This document shows positions 1 to 9,761 of a DNA stretch of 64,000 bases, one piece after another; the first letter of the stretch is position 1; each line of letters begins with the position of its first letter. The DNA comes from CAYRGG01 sp964423745. Lineage in GTDB: Bacteria > Pseudomonadota > Gammaproteobacteria > Competibacterales > Competibacteraceae. The position numbers and the translations under genes are program-made. The stretch lies in NCBI GenBank assembly GCA_964423745.1, contig CAYRGG010000018.1, forward strand, positions 9,116 through 73,115, in the 5' to 3' direction. The notes beneath the pieces are model-generated. The model was not told the origin of the DNA, ran no database searches, and was given only the letters and a program-made list of their open reading frames with translations.

Positions 1-1677
1 CCAGTGAAAACTGCCTGCTGCTGCATCGTCACCCGCTTCCGTGATTTCCAGAATGTGGCCTGTCTCATTGGGAGCCCGGGGATTCACCGCGTCCGGGGAC
101 ATGCTCACTAAGCGGCCCTGAGCATCAGTGGTGCCATTACCTTCGCGTTGGGTATTGTTGGTTAACACCACATAAACTTTGCCGGTTTCGGGACTTGGCT
201 CCACGTCTTCTGGCCGATCTAGTGGGGTGGCGCCGACAATATCCCCAGCCCGACGGGAATTAATCAAAACATCCCCTTGGTTGGTGAAACCATTCGTCTC
301 ATCTAAGCCGCATTCCCCATACAGTAACGGTATCCACTCGCCGCTGCCGTCCTCCTTAAATTTAGCAACGTGCAGAACGCCACTGTCCAGCAAATGAAGA
401 TTGGCATCACGATTATCGGGATCATAAGTGCCATCGCTGACAAATTTGTAGAGATATTCGAAACGCGCATCATCACCTGAATAAATAGCGATGCGATTAT
501 CTTTGGTAACGGCGCTGGTGGCGCCTTCGTGTTTAAAACGACCTAGGGCGGTGCGTTTTTTAGGCACAAAGTGGGGATCATAGGGGTCAATTTCCACCAC
601 CCAACCAAAGCGAAATGCCTCATTGGGTTCATGACCCACATCAAAACGCTTGTCCACCAACTCCCAACCACGACGACTTAGAGCCCCCGGTAAGGGGATA
701 CGGCCATGGTAATCTTCGGCTTTGCGAAGTGTCGGAGAACAGTCGTCATCGTCCTGGATTTGCAACAAAAGACCTTCATAATTACCGAAGTATTGGTCGA
801 AATTCTCCTCACAGGTCAGGTAAGTTCCCCAAGGCGTTTTACCCCCCGCGCAATTGTTTAACGTGCCATGAACTTGAGTGCCCGTCTCATCGGTTGAGGT
901 TTGCAGCAGCTCATGACCCGCTGCAGGTCCGGTAATTTCCATGGGAGAATCCCCCGTCAGACGACGATTATAAGGGGAACTTTTTTCGTAATACCAACGG
1001 CCTGTGCCGCTGTCCCAGCGGACCTCTACGATGGAAATCCCGTGGGCGTTTTTCATAGTCTGCACGGCAGCAGGATGCTCGTTGATAAAGGTCTCTAAAT
1101 CCGGTTGCGCCCAGCCGGGGAACATGATCTCATCTGAAGTATACTCGTGATTGACCCCTAGAAGACCGCGACTAGAATTTGTCGAATAAGCATCCTTCCA
1201 AGGAAAGAAACCGTTATAGTCGCAGTTAAAACCAAATTGTCCGGCTTGGGCCTGGGCGCCTGCTTCAGTTTTCAGGACTTCAAGATCCGTGGTGTCCAGA
1301 TCAGCGTAATCCGGTAAGATCGCATCCCCCCAACGGACTAGAACCTCTGCTTTATAGTCCGGCGGCACGATGACCTTGTCAGCTGAGCTGCCTTTGATAG
1401 GCGTAAACCGAAGTCCATCGCCACTGGTTGCTTTAGCATCAGACGAATACAGTAAAGACGGTACGATGGTAAACAGGGGTGCAGCCGCAGCAACACCTGC
1501 ATTAGCCTTTAAGAAAGAACGTCGCGACATAAGGCGCCGCGTCATAATGTCTTCTAATGGCTCTGCCATGGTTGGCCGGGCTTCTGTACCCGGCGCCACA
1601 TCCACGCCCTCTTGTTGGTCGAGCTGGTTATTATCTAATTGCGCCAGTGATTCAGTAACATCTTTTATATTTTGCAT
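1..1677 (-). CDS. phoX: PhoX-type (DUF839) secreted phosphatase, C-terminus cut by window edge
   Basis: The frame is open from an ATG at 1677 to the window edge, giving 559 codons without the C-terminus. Near residue 50 there is a twin-arginine motif, SRRSFLK, followed by an Ala-rich hydrophobic stretch, which marks Tat export to the periplasm. Downstream come segments typical of the PhoX/DUF839 family: GLLGVNHEYT, GTLNNCAGGKTPWGTYLTCEENFD, a glycine-rich GHEP segment, and an SGDDARFEYLYKF segment. Known family members are calcium- and iron-dependent alkaline phosphatases that release phosphate from organic esters, although many DUF839 proteins are uncharacterised. A possible Pho box lies about 90 bp upstream. 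The family call is firm; the phosphatase activity is inferred. Confidence 0.88.
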   Translation of the reverse strand, partial: MQNIKDVTESLAQLDNNQLDQQEGVDVAPGTEARPTMAEPLEDIMTRRLMSRRSFLKANAGVAAAAPLFTIVPSLLYSSDAKATSGDGLRFTPIKGSSADKVIVPPDYKAEVLVRWGDAILPDYADLDTTDLEVLKTEAGAQAQAGQFGFNCDYNGFFPWKDAYSTNSSRGLLGVNHEYTSDEIMFPGWAQPDLETFINEHPAAVQTMKNAHGISIVEVRWDSGTGRWYYEKSSPYNRRLTGDSPMEITGPAAGHELLQTSTDETGTQVHGTLNNCAGGKTPWGTYLTCEENFDQYFGNYEGLLLQIQDDDDCSPTLRKAEDYHGRIPLPGALSRRGWELVDKRFDVGHEPNEAFRFGWVVEIDPYDPHFVPKKRTALGRFKHEGATSAVTKDNRIAIYSGDDARFEYLYKFVSDGTYDPDNRDANLHLLDSGVLHVAKFKEDGSGEWIPLLYGECGLDETNGFTNQGDVLINSRRAGDIVGATPLDRPEDVEPSPETGKVYVVLTNNTQREGNGTTDAQGRLVSMSPDAVNPRAPNETGHILEITEAGDDAAAGSFHW

Positions 1678-1769
1678 GGAAAACCTCTAGCTACCGCTTT
1701 TGGAAGGTCTACACGACCGGAAAAGTGTCATGCCGGTGGCGCAATCTGACACGACAGCATTAAGGTCGG

Positions 1770-1787
1770 GTTACAGAATGATGACTT
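1770..1787 (-). promoter_or_regulatory. Candidate Pho box upstream of phoX
   Basis: Read on the minus strand, the site is AAGTCATCATTCTGTAAC. It is two PhoB-like 7-mers separated by 4 nt and matches 14 of 18 positions of the enterobacterial Pho box consensus. It sits 93 bp before the phoX start codon, a sensible place for PhoB activation. This is a single-site match by eye, so it remains an inference. Confidence 0.4.
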
Positions 1788-1997
1788 TTTTGTGACCGAT
1801 CTAGCGGTTGAGGATGACAATTTTTTAGTGCAAGAAGCACAACATGCTTGGTGTGCAGCAGGTAACGTGACTAATAACGAGGTGATTTGAAACAGATTCT
1901 AAAGCAGGTCCTTATTCAAAAGGATCTTTTTTAAGCATCAAGCAAACGGCATTCCTTTGCCATTTATTTGTGTGCTTTTTGCTTATAGTTAGTGAGG

Positions 1998-2672
1998 TTA
2001 GTGGGAGGTGGCCATCTCGATAGGCGTCATCTCTTCCAATGTCCCTAGTGCAGGTCTTTTGGCGTTAGTGGCCCTCAGTAAGGTCCAGTAACCCAGGAAG
2101 TTAACGCGTTGTGTTTCCACAACCTGTAGACCGGTTTCATCGATAAAAGCCTGGCGGGAGAGGTCCGGACGAAAACCTACCATTTTTGAAAACGGTGTAA
2201 CTAGCTTTTCTAGCCGGGCTAAAATAGGATTGGTGCTGTGGAAATGGTTGACAATAAACAGCTCACCCCCTGGTTTACATACCCGCTGCATTTCTTCCAC
2301 AAGGCGTTTTGGATGGGGCACCACAGAGGCGACATACATGGCCACCACTTTGTCAAAAGTGTTATCTTGAAAAGTCATCTGTTCAGCATCCATTTCAAAC
2401 AATTCCACCTGTTTCAAGCCATGGCTTGTTTTGCGAGTCCGTGCCTTATCCAGCATCTCGGTTGATAAGTCGATGCCTGTGACAGTTACGTGGGCTGGGT
2501 AAAGCGGCAGGGACAGGCCCGTGCCCACGCCAACCTCTAAAATATGATTACCCGGTTGACAATGTAGCGCATGGATAACTGCTCTACGGCCCGGCTCAAA
2601 GACGGCGCCAAAGTAAAAATCGTAAGTTTCAGCATAGCGCCGATAGGATTTACGGATCGCATCGATATCCAA
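1998..2672 (-). CDS. pmtA: PmtA-like SAM-dependent phosphatidylethanolamine N-methyltransferase
   Basis: This is a 224-residue class I methyltransferase. The SAM motif I is LEVGVGTGLSLP (about residues 45-56), with the acidic GIDLS strand after it and the VCKPGGELFIVNH segment near 135. The N-terminal SYRRYAETYDFYFG is characteristic of the Rhodobacter PmtA group, which methylates phosphatidylethanolamine toward phosphatidylcholine at the inner membrane. The start is TTG at 2672, chosen because AAGGAG lies 7 nt upstream and no ATG fits as well. The gene precedes phoX on the same strand with a 320-bp gap that holds the Pho box, so the two are probably separate units. Ubiquinone/menaquinone-type methyltransferases are the alternative. 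Confidence 0.75.
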   Translation of the reverse strand: MDIDAIRKSYRRYAETYDFYFGAVFEPGRRAVIHALHCQPGNHILEVGVGTGLSLPLYPAHVTVTGIDLSTEMLDKARTRKTSHGLKQVELFEMDAEQMTFQDNTFDKVVAMYVASVVPHPKRLVEEMQRVCKPGGELFIVNHFHSTNPILARLEKLVTPFSKMVGFRPDLSRQAFIDETGLQVVETQRVNFLGYWTLLRATNAKRPALGTLEEMTPIEMATSH

Positions 2673-3142
2673 ATGGTTACTCCTTCATAAACGGTATAAA
2701 GCGTGGGTCAGATATATCAGTGACACACGGTTGATCGTGAACATAGTCGTTGTAATTCCACCACTGAATCCAAGTCGAGGGTACTGCTGCAGACTTTTAT
2801 CAACATGGGATGCCATAGCGCAGTTAAATCAACGACATTTGCAGCGTTAAGCAGTTAAACTGATTTCTCGACATCACGTAGGGTCTAAATGGTAGATATG
2901 GCGTGTGCATTATTGTTACTGGCATTAACGTATTATTTGGGCAACAAAACACACTATTGTAACGAACTCTCGGTTGAAAGCGACATCTTATTATGGCATA
3001 ACACCTAAATGCTACATTTTTGCAGGATTACATTAATCGGTATTATAACGTTTGAACGCTAGGCTTAGTTTATCTATCTGTGCGGCTACGAACTCGAAAA
3101 TGCTATAACTATTTATTTTTAAATATGAAATAGAGGTAAAAC
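2673..3142. other. Intergenic stretch, no gene seen
   Basis: This 470-bp AT-rich gap separates the divergent pmtA-like gene and the unknown gene at 3143. No convincing frame, repeat or RNA signature is visible. It presumably holds the two divergent promoters, including the Shine-Dalgarno sequences at its ends. Confidence 0.5.
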
Positions 3143-3577
3143 ATGGGAATAAAAATAATAGCCGGGGGTTGTCGCACCGTTGCTGAAAATGGCGAATTTG
3201 AAGAGCGCCATTGCAATACTTGTTTTTCGCGAACCACCTGTGACCTAGAACCCCGCGCCAGAGAGTTATCCGCTTTATTTTCTAGCCAGTGGGTTAAACG
3301 TGAAGACATGTTGCCTTTAGAATTACATCCCATACTATACTTAACCTGTTCATCAGAATCGCCCGCAGGTGCTCTGCATTTGGGCCATTATGACAGCGTC
3401 CGGCAGTGTTTTATTGAACAAAACAGCGGCGCCCTAATGCCTGAGCAGCAGGTACTGGCTTGGATGGCGATCCCTAACTTGCCCATTGAAATGCAAGATG
3501 GCTGGGATTATCCTCTTAATACATCAAATCGTCTTGGCGCAACGCCATGGAACAACGAACCGGAAGCTTCCTTGTAG
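3143..3577 (+). CDS. Hypothetical protein, 144 aa
   Basis: I do not recognise this protein. The ATG is preceded by GAGGT at good spacing, which supports translation. It has no signal peptide and no membrane segment. The N-terminal third has five cysteines, including a CNTCFSRTTC cluster (residues 24-33) that could bind a metal, and the rest is mixed polar sequence with several Trp residues. It stands alone between divergent pmtA and a convergent short-chain dehydrogenase gene. Codon use resembles its neighbours. It could still be a chance frame, but the ribosome-binding site and composition favour a real gene. Confidence 0.5.
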   Translation: MGIKIIAGGCRTVAENGEFEERHCNTCFSRTTCDLEPRARELSALFSSQWVKREDMLPLELHPILYLTCSSESPAGALHLGHYDSVRQCFIEQNSGALMPEQQVLAWMAIPNLPIEMQDGWDYPLNTSNRLGATPWNNEPEASL

Positions 3578-3647
3578 CGTTGACGGCTCTATTGGCTTCT
3601 CATTAGTGTCATTTACCCAGTCAACGAATTGGCTGTCGGGTTTATAA

Positions 3648-4430
3648 CTAAAACAAAAAATAGCCTCCATCGATACGAATGCAGTCTCCCGTATGATAAG
3701 CGCTGGCGTTACTCATCAGATAAACCGCAATGGCGCCAAAGTCTTCGGGTTGCCCCCAACGGCCCACGGGAACCCGCGGCTTAACGGTGGTGGAAAATTT
3801 TTCCGATGCGAAGGTCTCAGCGGTCATGGCCGTTTCCACCCAGCCTGGCAAAATTGCATTGGCGGTGATGCCATAGCGGGCTAGCTCTACTGCTAAAGCG
3901 CCAAGCATGGAAACCAATGCGCCTTTAGTCGCGGCATAGTGCTCGTTGCGGGCAGCTCCAGAAATGGCGGCAATGCTGGCCGTGCCGATCAGCCGTCCAC
4001 CAGGATCACCCTGTTTGGCCCGTTCCACCATGTGGCGGGCAGCGGCACGCAGGGTATAAAACGCTCCATCCAGATTGACCCCCAGTACCTGATGCCAGGA
4101 TTCGCTGGAGATTTTGGTAAATGGCGTTGGCGTCGCCAACATGCCTGCATTGGCAAAACACGCATCCACCCGGTGGAATTGCGCCAGGGTTTCGCTAAAG
4201 GCGTGTTCTACGCTAGTCTCATCAGCAACATCGCACACCAAAGCCGTAACGCGAGTGCCGTAGGGTTTGAGTGTTTCTAAGGCAGCGGCATTTTTTTCTA
4301 CATTGGTTCCCCAAAGACAAATGTCAGCACCGGCTTGGGCCACTGCTTCAGCCATGCCTAACCCGATACCGCCATTTCCGCCGGTGACAAGGGCCACTTT
4401 ACCCCTCAAATCGAATGCCTGGTAGGTCAT
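3648..4430 (-). CDS. Short-chain dehydrogenase/reductase (SDR), FabG-like
   Basis: A 260-residue classical SDR. The cofactor-binding TGGNGGIG lies at 16-23, NAG at 94-96, and the catalytic tetrad N119, S152, Y165, K169 is complete. After the first strand the sequence lacks an acidic residue at the NAD-selecting place (CLWGTN), so NADP preference is possible. The ATG at 4430 is preferred over an upstream GTG because AAGGA sits 6 nt before it. The family reduces or oxidises carbonyl/hydroxyl groups on many substrates; sequence does not define which. It is monocistronic, facing the unknown gene and divergent from the ABC operon. Confidence 0.85.
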   Translation of the reverse strand: MTYQAFDLRGKVALVTGGNGGIGLGMAEAVAQAGADICLWGTNVEKNAAALETLKPYGTRVTALVCDVADETSVEHAFSETLAQFHRVDACFANAGMLATPTPFTKISSESWHQVLGVNLDGAFYTLRAAARHMVERAKQGDPGGRLIGTASIAAISGAARNEHYAATKGALVSMLGALAVELARYGITANAILPGWVETAMTAETFASEKFSTTVKPRVPVGRWGQPEDFGAIAVYLMSNASAYHTGDCIRIDGGYFLF

Positions 4431-4638
4431 AGGTTGTCCTTTCACAGATTAACTCACTAAAGCAACTCTAGAACAAAGTGTTCACCAAATCCATAAAACG
4501 ATAATTTGCCAAACAAAATCAGGTCAAACCCTTGAATTTTTTTTCAACTTTGGTAAAAAACTTCCGCTTATTACAGCCGTTGCGCAAGCGGTTGCATGGA
4601 TTCACCCACTTTTTGGAACTCTCTATTCTTGTTAACTT

Positions 4639-5571
4639 ATGATTAAAACCCAAGCGTTGACTAAACAGTATGGCGATTTTGTCGCCGTGGATAATCTCTC
4701 CTTTTCGGTGCAACCTGGCCAGGTGTTAGGATTTCTGGGTCCCAACGGCGCGGGTAAATCCACTACCATGAAGATGATCGTCGGCTTCTTGGCTCCCAGC
4801 GCCGGATCGGTCAGTGTTTGCGGCTTCGACGTGCAAACCCAGCCCCTCAAGGCCAAATCCTGTATCGGTTATCTACCGGAAGGAGCGCCGGCCTACGGCG
4901 AGATGACACCACTGCAATTTTTAGACTTTATCGCCGACATCCGTGGTCTGCGTAATGGGTATAAAAATACTCGCTTAGACGACGTCATCGGCCGTTTACA
5001 TTTACAGCCTGTCCTGGAGCAATCCATTGAAACCCTATCCAAAGGTTTTAAACGCCGGGTGGCTCTCGCTCAAGCGATCCTCCATGATCCGCCGGTGCTG
5101 ATTCTCGATGAACCCACCGATGGTCTCGATCCTAACCAAAAGCACGAAGTACGTGACCTGATCAACGGTATGGCTAAGGACAAAATTATCGTGATTTCCA
5201 CTCATATTTTGGAAGAGGTTAATGCCGTCTGTCATCGGGCTATTATTATCGCCCAGGGGCGTATTCTGGTGGATGCGACACCCGCCGCCTTGGAGGCTCG
5301 CTCCCGTTACTATAATGCCGTAACCCTAAAGCTGGACAAGCCGCAAGGGGCTAAAGCAGCCATCGAGGCACTGCCCCAGGTGGCCACCGTCGAGGCGGAT
5401 GACTCGGGCGAACAATTAACCGCGTTTCCCCATAAAGATAAAGTTTTATTTCCTGTGATTACCGAGTTAGCACAGCAGCAAGGGTGGACCATCAAAGATA
5501 TGCGGGTAGAGACCGGTCGCCTCGATGAGGTGTTCCGCACCATTACCACCACGGAGGCGTCGACCCTATGA
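4639..5571 (+). CDS. ABC transporter ATP-binding protein, GldA-like
   Basis: A 310-residue ABC-2 type ATPase. Walker A is GPNGAGKST (34-42). The signature is an atypical LSKGFKRR rather than LSGGQ, a variant seen in the GldA/CcmA-like group. Walker B is LILDEPTDGLDP, and the switch His lies in ISTHILEEV. A C-terminal extension of about 90 residues follows, as in this subfamily. It is the first gene of an operon; its stop overlaps the permease start (ATGA). Together with the next three genes it forms an uncharacterised export system annotated as 'involved in gliding motility, auxiliary' by homology to Bacteroidota GldAFG. Motility itself is not implied in Proteobacteria. Confidence 0.92.
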   Translation: MIKTQALTKQYGDFVAVDNLSFSVQPGQVLGFLGPNGAGKSTTMKMIVGFLAPSAGSVSVCGFDVQTQPLKAKSCIGYLPEGAPAYGEMTPLQFLDFIADIRGLRNGYKNTRLDDVIGRLHLQPVLEQSIETLSKGFKRRVALAQAILHDPPVLILDEPTDGLDPNQKHEVRDLINGMAKDKIIVISTHILEEVNAVCHRAIIIAQGRILVDATPAALEARSRYYNAVTLKLDKPQGAKAAIEALPQVATVEADDSGEQLTAFPHKDKVLFPVITELAQQQGWTIKDMRVETGRLDEVFRTITTTEASTL

Positions 5572-6392
5572 GCACCATGAGCACTATGGGCGCCACGGCG
5601 CAAACTACCCTGCGGCTGACAAAGCAGGCGAGCCAGACTGCTCTAAAACGAGCGCGGCTGAGTCCTGTGGGGATCCTCTTTACCCGCGAGCTAAACAGTT
5701 ATTTCGCCACACCCGTGGCCTACGTGTTTATCGTCATTTTCCTCATCCTGTCCGGTGCCTTTACCTTTTATTTGGGCGGGTTTTATGAACGCCGCCAGGC
5801 TGATCTACAACCCTTTTTTGTGTTTCATCCTTGGTTATATCTTTTTTTAATGCCTGCTCTCGCCATGCGCCTGTGGGCTGAGGAACGTAAAGCCGGTACC
5901 ATCGAACTTTTGTTGACCTTACCCATCACCATGTTCCAGGCGGTGCTGGGCAAATTTTTGGCAGCCTGGTGTTTTGCCGGACTAGCGTTGCTGTTGACAT
6001 TTCCCTTGTGGATCACCGTGAACTATTTGGGGGATCCCGACAACGGAGTTATCTTCTCCGCTTATCTCGGTAGTTGGCTCATGGCAGGGGGTTTTTTGGC
6101 CATCGGGTCCTGTTTGTCCGCGGCTACCCGTAACCAGGTGATTGCTTTTATTCTCACCGTGGTCGTGTGTTTTTTGTTTATGCTCAGCGGGTTCCCCCTG
6201 GTTTTAGATTTCTTCGACAATTGGGCGCCGTCCCTGTTAACGGATGCTATTGCTTCGTTAAGTTTTCTCACACAATTTGATGCGATCCGTAAGGGTGTCC
6301 TGGATTTGCGCAGCATCATCTATTTTGGCTTGGTAATCGGATTTTGGTTGGCCGCCACCGCAGTGGTGATCGACACCAAGAAAGCGGATTAG
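5568..6392 (+). CDS. ABC-2 type permease, GldF-like
   Basis: 274 residues with about six hydrophobic helices. The N-terminal part (FTRELNSYFATPVAYVFIVIFL, near residue 32) and the FHPWLYLFLMPALAMRLWAEERKAGTIELLLTLPIT segment are diagnostic of the ABC-2 permease family that includes GldF and NosY-like proteins. It lies in the inner membrane and pairs with the ATPase encoded immediately upstream, whose stop codon it overlaps. A GldG-like protein follows 9 nt downstream. The first 30 residues carry three closely spaced Met codons, so the exact start is slightly uncertain. Confidence 0.9.
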   Translation: MSTMSTMGATAQTTLRLTKQASQTALKRARLSPVGILFTRELNSYFATPVAYVFIVIFLILSGAFTFYLGGFYERRQADLQPFFVFHPWLYLFLMPALAMRLWAEERKAGTIELLLTLPITMFQAVLGKFLAAWCFAGLALLLTFPLWITVNYLGDPDNGVIFSAYLGSWLMAGGFLAIGSCLSAATRNQVIAFILTVVVCFLFMLSGFPLVLDFFDNWAPSLLTDAIASLSFLTQFDAIRKGVLDLRSIIYFGLVIGFWLAATAVVIDTKKAD

Positions 6393-6401
6393 GAGATCGC
6401 C

Positions 6402-8336
6402 ATGCTAAATGTCAAACGAATGACCCTAACCACCGGGACATTGGTGGTATTGGCCGCCTTATTTATCGCCTTGACCATACTCAGCAATACCTTGCTGCGG
6501 GGTGTACGGTTGGATTTAACCGAAGATAATCTTTATACCGTATCGGCAGGCACCGAAAACATTTTGGCCAGTATTGAAGAGCCCATTAATCTGTATTTCT
6601 TTTTCTCCGAAGACGCTTCTAAAAATGTGCCTGTAGTGCGTACCTACGCCACCCGCATTCAAGAGCTGTTAGAAGAATATGTCCTTGCCGCCGACGGTAA
6701 ATTGATACTCCATACCATCGATCCCGAGCCCTTTTCCGAAGCCGAGGATCAAGCAACCCAGTTTGGTTTACAGGCTGTTCCCGTGGGCACCTCGGGGGAG
6801 AGTCTTTACTTTGGTTTGGCAGGCACCAATGCCCTGGATGATGTGGCGGTGATTCCCTTTTTTCAGCCGGACAAGGAAGCTTTTTTGGAATACGAGCTGA
6901 GTGAACTCATCTATAGTCTCGCTAATCCTAAAAAGCCCGTAATCGGATTATTGAGTACCTTGCCCATGGAAGGCGGTGGTTTTAATCCAGTTACGCAACA
7001 AGGGCAGGCGTCGTGGGTCATTACCGAGCAGTTAAACCAGCTATTTGAAGTACGCAGTTTAAGTCAAGACGTCACGGCTATCGATGAGGATATGGATGTG
7101 CTCATGTTAGTGCATCCAAAAGGTTTGTCGGAGCAGACCCTTTATGCCATCGATCAGTTCGTCTTAGGGGGTGGCAAAGCGCTGATTTTTATCGATCCTC
7201 ATGCCGACGCAGAGCAGGTGAATCCAAACCCCAATAACCCCAGCGCCGCCATGCTCGCTAGCCGTGCCTCGAATTTGACACAACTGCTTGAGCCCTGGGG
7301 TGTTACCCTAGCCGATGCGGTCGTAGTGGGAGACCGGCGTTATGCCTTATCGGTGAGTATGGGTCCTAACCAACCGGCGGTTCCTCATTTAGGGATTTTG
7401 AGCATCGACGACAATGGTCTAGCCCAGGAGGATGTGATACTAGCGGAACTGGACACCATCAATATGGCCTTGACAGGTTATCTAGAGCCAAAGGAAGGGA
7501 CTGCCAACACCTTAGAACCTTTAATAACCTCCAGTGAAGCGGCAATGCCGATTCCTGCTGAGCGTATGGGTTTGTTGCCAGATCCTGGGCAATTACAACA
7601 AGGTTTTGAGCCCACCGGGGAAACCTATATTTTAGCTGCTCGGTTGCAGGGTATGGTTAAGTCGGCGTTTCCCGACGGGCCTCCTAACAATAGCACTACC
7701 GAAGGAAAGGATGCTGCTAGTAAAGATGAAGAAAATCCACCAACAACCACTCATCTTACTGAATCTAAGACGCCCATCAATCTTATCGTTGTCGCCGATA
7801 CTGATCTTTTAACGGATCGTCTTTGGGTGCGCACCCAAAATTTCTTTGGTCAACGTATTGTGACCGCTTGGGCCAATAATGCGGACTTTGTCGTCAATGC
7901 CCTGGATAACCTGACCGGTAACAACGATCTCATCAGTATTCGTGGCCAAGCAGTGTCGGCACGCCCTTTCACCACCATCGACGCCATCGAGCGGGAAGCC
8001 AATACGCGCTTTTTAGCCACAGAACAACAGTTGCAGCAGGAACTACAGGAAACCGAGCGCAAGCTGGGTGAACTGCAAACCGCCCGCGGTGACGATAATA
8101 CGATGATTTTTAGCCCGGAACAGCAAGCCGAGCTCGACCGTTTTCAACAACGTAAACTGGAGATTCGCGAACAGTTGCGCAAAGTGCGCCGAGATATGGA
8201 TCGAGATATTGAGCGGGTGGGTACTGTTTTAAAAGTGGTCAATATTGGCCTCATACCCTTGCTGTTATCCGTATTGGCATTAGCCGTGGTATGGATACGC
8301 CACCGTCGCCGCACCGGGAGAGGTGACAAAGCATGA
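6402..8336 (+). CDS. GldG-like ABC auxiliary protein
   Basis: 644 residues. One membrane helix lies near residues 10-30, followed by a large extracytoplasmic region starting with the family hallmark RLDLTEDNLYTVSAGT. A low-complexity Thr/Glu-rich linker sits near 425-450, a coiled-coil rich in Gln/Glu/Arg at about 545-605, and a second helix near 615-635 followed by an Arg-rich tail. This matches the uncharacterised GldG-type component of GldFG ABC systems. The start has AGGAG 7 nt upstream. Its stop overlaps the DUF4340 start (ATGA), so the four genes are tightly coupled. The substrate is unknown; an envelope or lipid role is only inferred. Confidence 0.88.
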   Translation: MLNVKRMTLTTGTLVVLAALFIALTILSNTLLRGVRLDLTEDNLYTVSAGTENILASIEEPINLYFFFSEDASKNVPVVRTYATRIQELLEEYVLAADGKLILHTIDPEPFSEAEDQATQFGLQAVPVGTSGESLYFGLAGTNALDDVAVIPFFQPDKEAFLEYELSELIYSLANPKKPVIGLLSTLPMEGGGFNPVTQQGQASWVITEQLNQLFEVRSLSQDVTAIDEDMDVLMLVHPKGLSEQTLYAIDQFVLGGGKALIFIDPHADAEQVNPNPNNPSAAMLASRASNLTQLLEPWGVTLADAVVVGDRRYALSVSMGPNQPAVPHLGILSIDDNGLAQEDVILAELDTINMALTGYLEPKEGTANTLEPLITSSEAAMPIPAERMGLLPDPGQLQQGFEPTGETYILAARLQGMVKSAFPDGPPNNSTTEGKDAASKDEENPPTTTHLTESKTPINLIVVADTDLLTDRLWVRTQNFFGQRIVTAWANNADFVVNALDNLTGNNDLISIRGQAVSARPFTTIDAIEREANTRFLATEQQLQQELQETERKLGELQTARGDDNTMIFSPEQQAELDRFQQRKLEIREQLRKVRRDMDRDIERVGTVLKVVNIGLIPLLLSVLALAVVWIRHRRRTGRGDKA

Positions 8337-9673
8337 GCAGATTTCGTTTATTAGTGATTCTCGTGGTTGTCACGGTGATCGCGGTGGTGGCCGTGTTACG
8401 CAGCAACCGCCCGCCAGCAACCGACGCCACCGTTGCACAACCACTGGTGGCGGACTTAAAGCAAAACATCAATGACGTAAATGGGTTACAAATCGTCGCC
8501 GGTGGCAACCAAAGGATCGCTGACCTTAAACGCACTGCTCAGGCATGGGTGGTGGCGAATCGCGCTGATTATCCAGCCGATATGGGTGAGATTCGAGAAA
8601 CCTTAGTTACTTTGGCTGATGCCCAGTTAATGGAAAAGAAGACGGCTAAACCCGAATACTATGAGCGCTTGGGTGTTCGAGATATGGAACATGAACAAGC
8701 CACCGGCGTGCAGCTAACTATCCAGGGATTAGATAGCCCCGCTGAACTGATTGTCGGCAACCCGGCTGCCGGAAGAAATGGGTTCTTTGTGCGGCGAGTC
8801 GGTGAAACCCAAAGCTGGCTCGCCAGCGGTAACTTAGCGTTGCCCCAGGATACGGTGCAGTGGTTAGATCGGTCTATTCTGGATATTCCCGCCGAGCAAA
8901 TTCAAGGGATGACTATCCGCCACCCGGATGGAGAGACCATCGTTGCTGCAAAGCAACAGAGGGATCAGGCTAATTTTACGGTTAGCAATCTTCCCGAGGG
9001 TCGAGAACTCACTTCGGAGAGTGCGGCAAATACGTTGGCGGATGCCCTCATTGGATTACAGTTGGAAGACGTGTCGACACGCGAAGAAAACAATCCCACC
9101 GCTGCCGATGATGTGGTAGAGATAGACTATAGAACCTTCGACGGCGCTATTATAGGAGTCAAGGCTTTTCGAGCCGATGACAAAGCCTATGCCCATTTTA
9201 CAGTGGATTTCGACGAGGCTTTAGGGCAGCGGTTTGCCGATGAGTCGGAAAACACATCATTGGATGAAACGAGCCTGACGAAACGTCGCCAAGAAGCCCA
9301 GCAGCTTAATGAGAAACTCAAACCTTGGGTGTATGAGATCCCCAGTTTTCACTACGACGCCATGACTCAACGCATGGGAGATATACTCAAGGAAGAAACA
9401 ACCCCACAACCTACCCAAACTGAGGCGGAACAAACGCCGCCACAACCTCAGGCCGATGTCCCTAGGCAAAATGATACAAACGCCCAGCCCACTGCTGAGC
9501 CAGACGCAACCCTGGAAGGCGAAGCACTACCGGCAACTCAGCCAGCAGCTGTACCCCTAAAGGCACCAGAAACGCCACCTACCAAGCCACAGGAAAATGA
9601 AACACTGCCATCCCCAGAACTTAACAGTGCTCCCAAAAGTTTGCCCGAATCGGTAGTCGATCCGGATTCCTGA
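8333..9673 (+). CDS. DUF4340 domain protein
   Basis: 446 residues with an N-terminal signal anchor (FRLLVILVVVTVIAVVAVL) and a DUF4340 body at about 75-340. That body has repeated beta-rich segments such as VQLTIQGLDSPAELIVGNPAAGRNGFFVRRVG. A Pro/Gln/Glu/Thr-rich, probably disordered tail fills about 355-446. DUF4340 proteins commonly close the GldA-GldF-GldG operon in Gammaproteobacteria, as here, where translation is coupled to the preceding gene. The protein is predicted to face the periplasm. No enzymatic motif is visible. Confidence 0.85.
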   Translation: MSRFRLLVILVVVTVIAVVAVLRSNRPPATDATVAQPLVADLKQNINDVNGLQIVAGGNQRIADLKRTAQAWVVANRADYPADMGEIRETLVTLADAQLMEKKTAKPEYYERLGVRDMEHEQATGVQLTIQGLDSPAELIVGNPAAGRNGFFVRRVGETQSWLASGNLALPQDTVQWLDRSILDIPAEQIQGMTIRHPDGETIVAAKQQRDQANFTVSNLPEGRELTSESAANTLADALIGLQLEDVSTREENNPTAADDVVEIDYRTFDGAIIGVKAFRADDKAYAHFTVDFDEALGQRFADESENTSLDETSLTKRRQEAQQLNEKLKPWVYEIPSFHYDAMTQRMGDILKEETTPQPTQTEAEQTPPQPQADVPRQNDTNAQPTAEPDATLEGEALPATQPAAVPLKAPETPPTKPQENETLPSPELNSAPKSLPESVVDPDS

Positions 9674-9761
9674 TAGAGGGGCTTGATGCAGTGGTCACTA
9701 TGAAGTTTGACAATTCGAGTTTTATAAACTAAGTTTAGTTAGTTTTTTTTCAGGATGGTGT

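Noticed and set aside
3109..3333. 74-residue minus-strand frame overlapping the hypothetical gene
   Set aside because: The plus-strand frame has a better ribosome-binding site and is longer.
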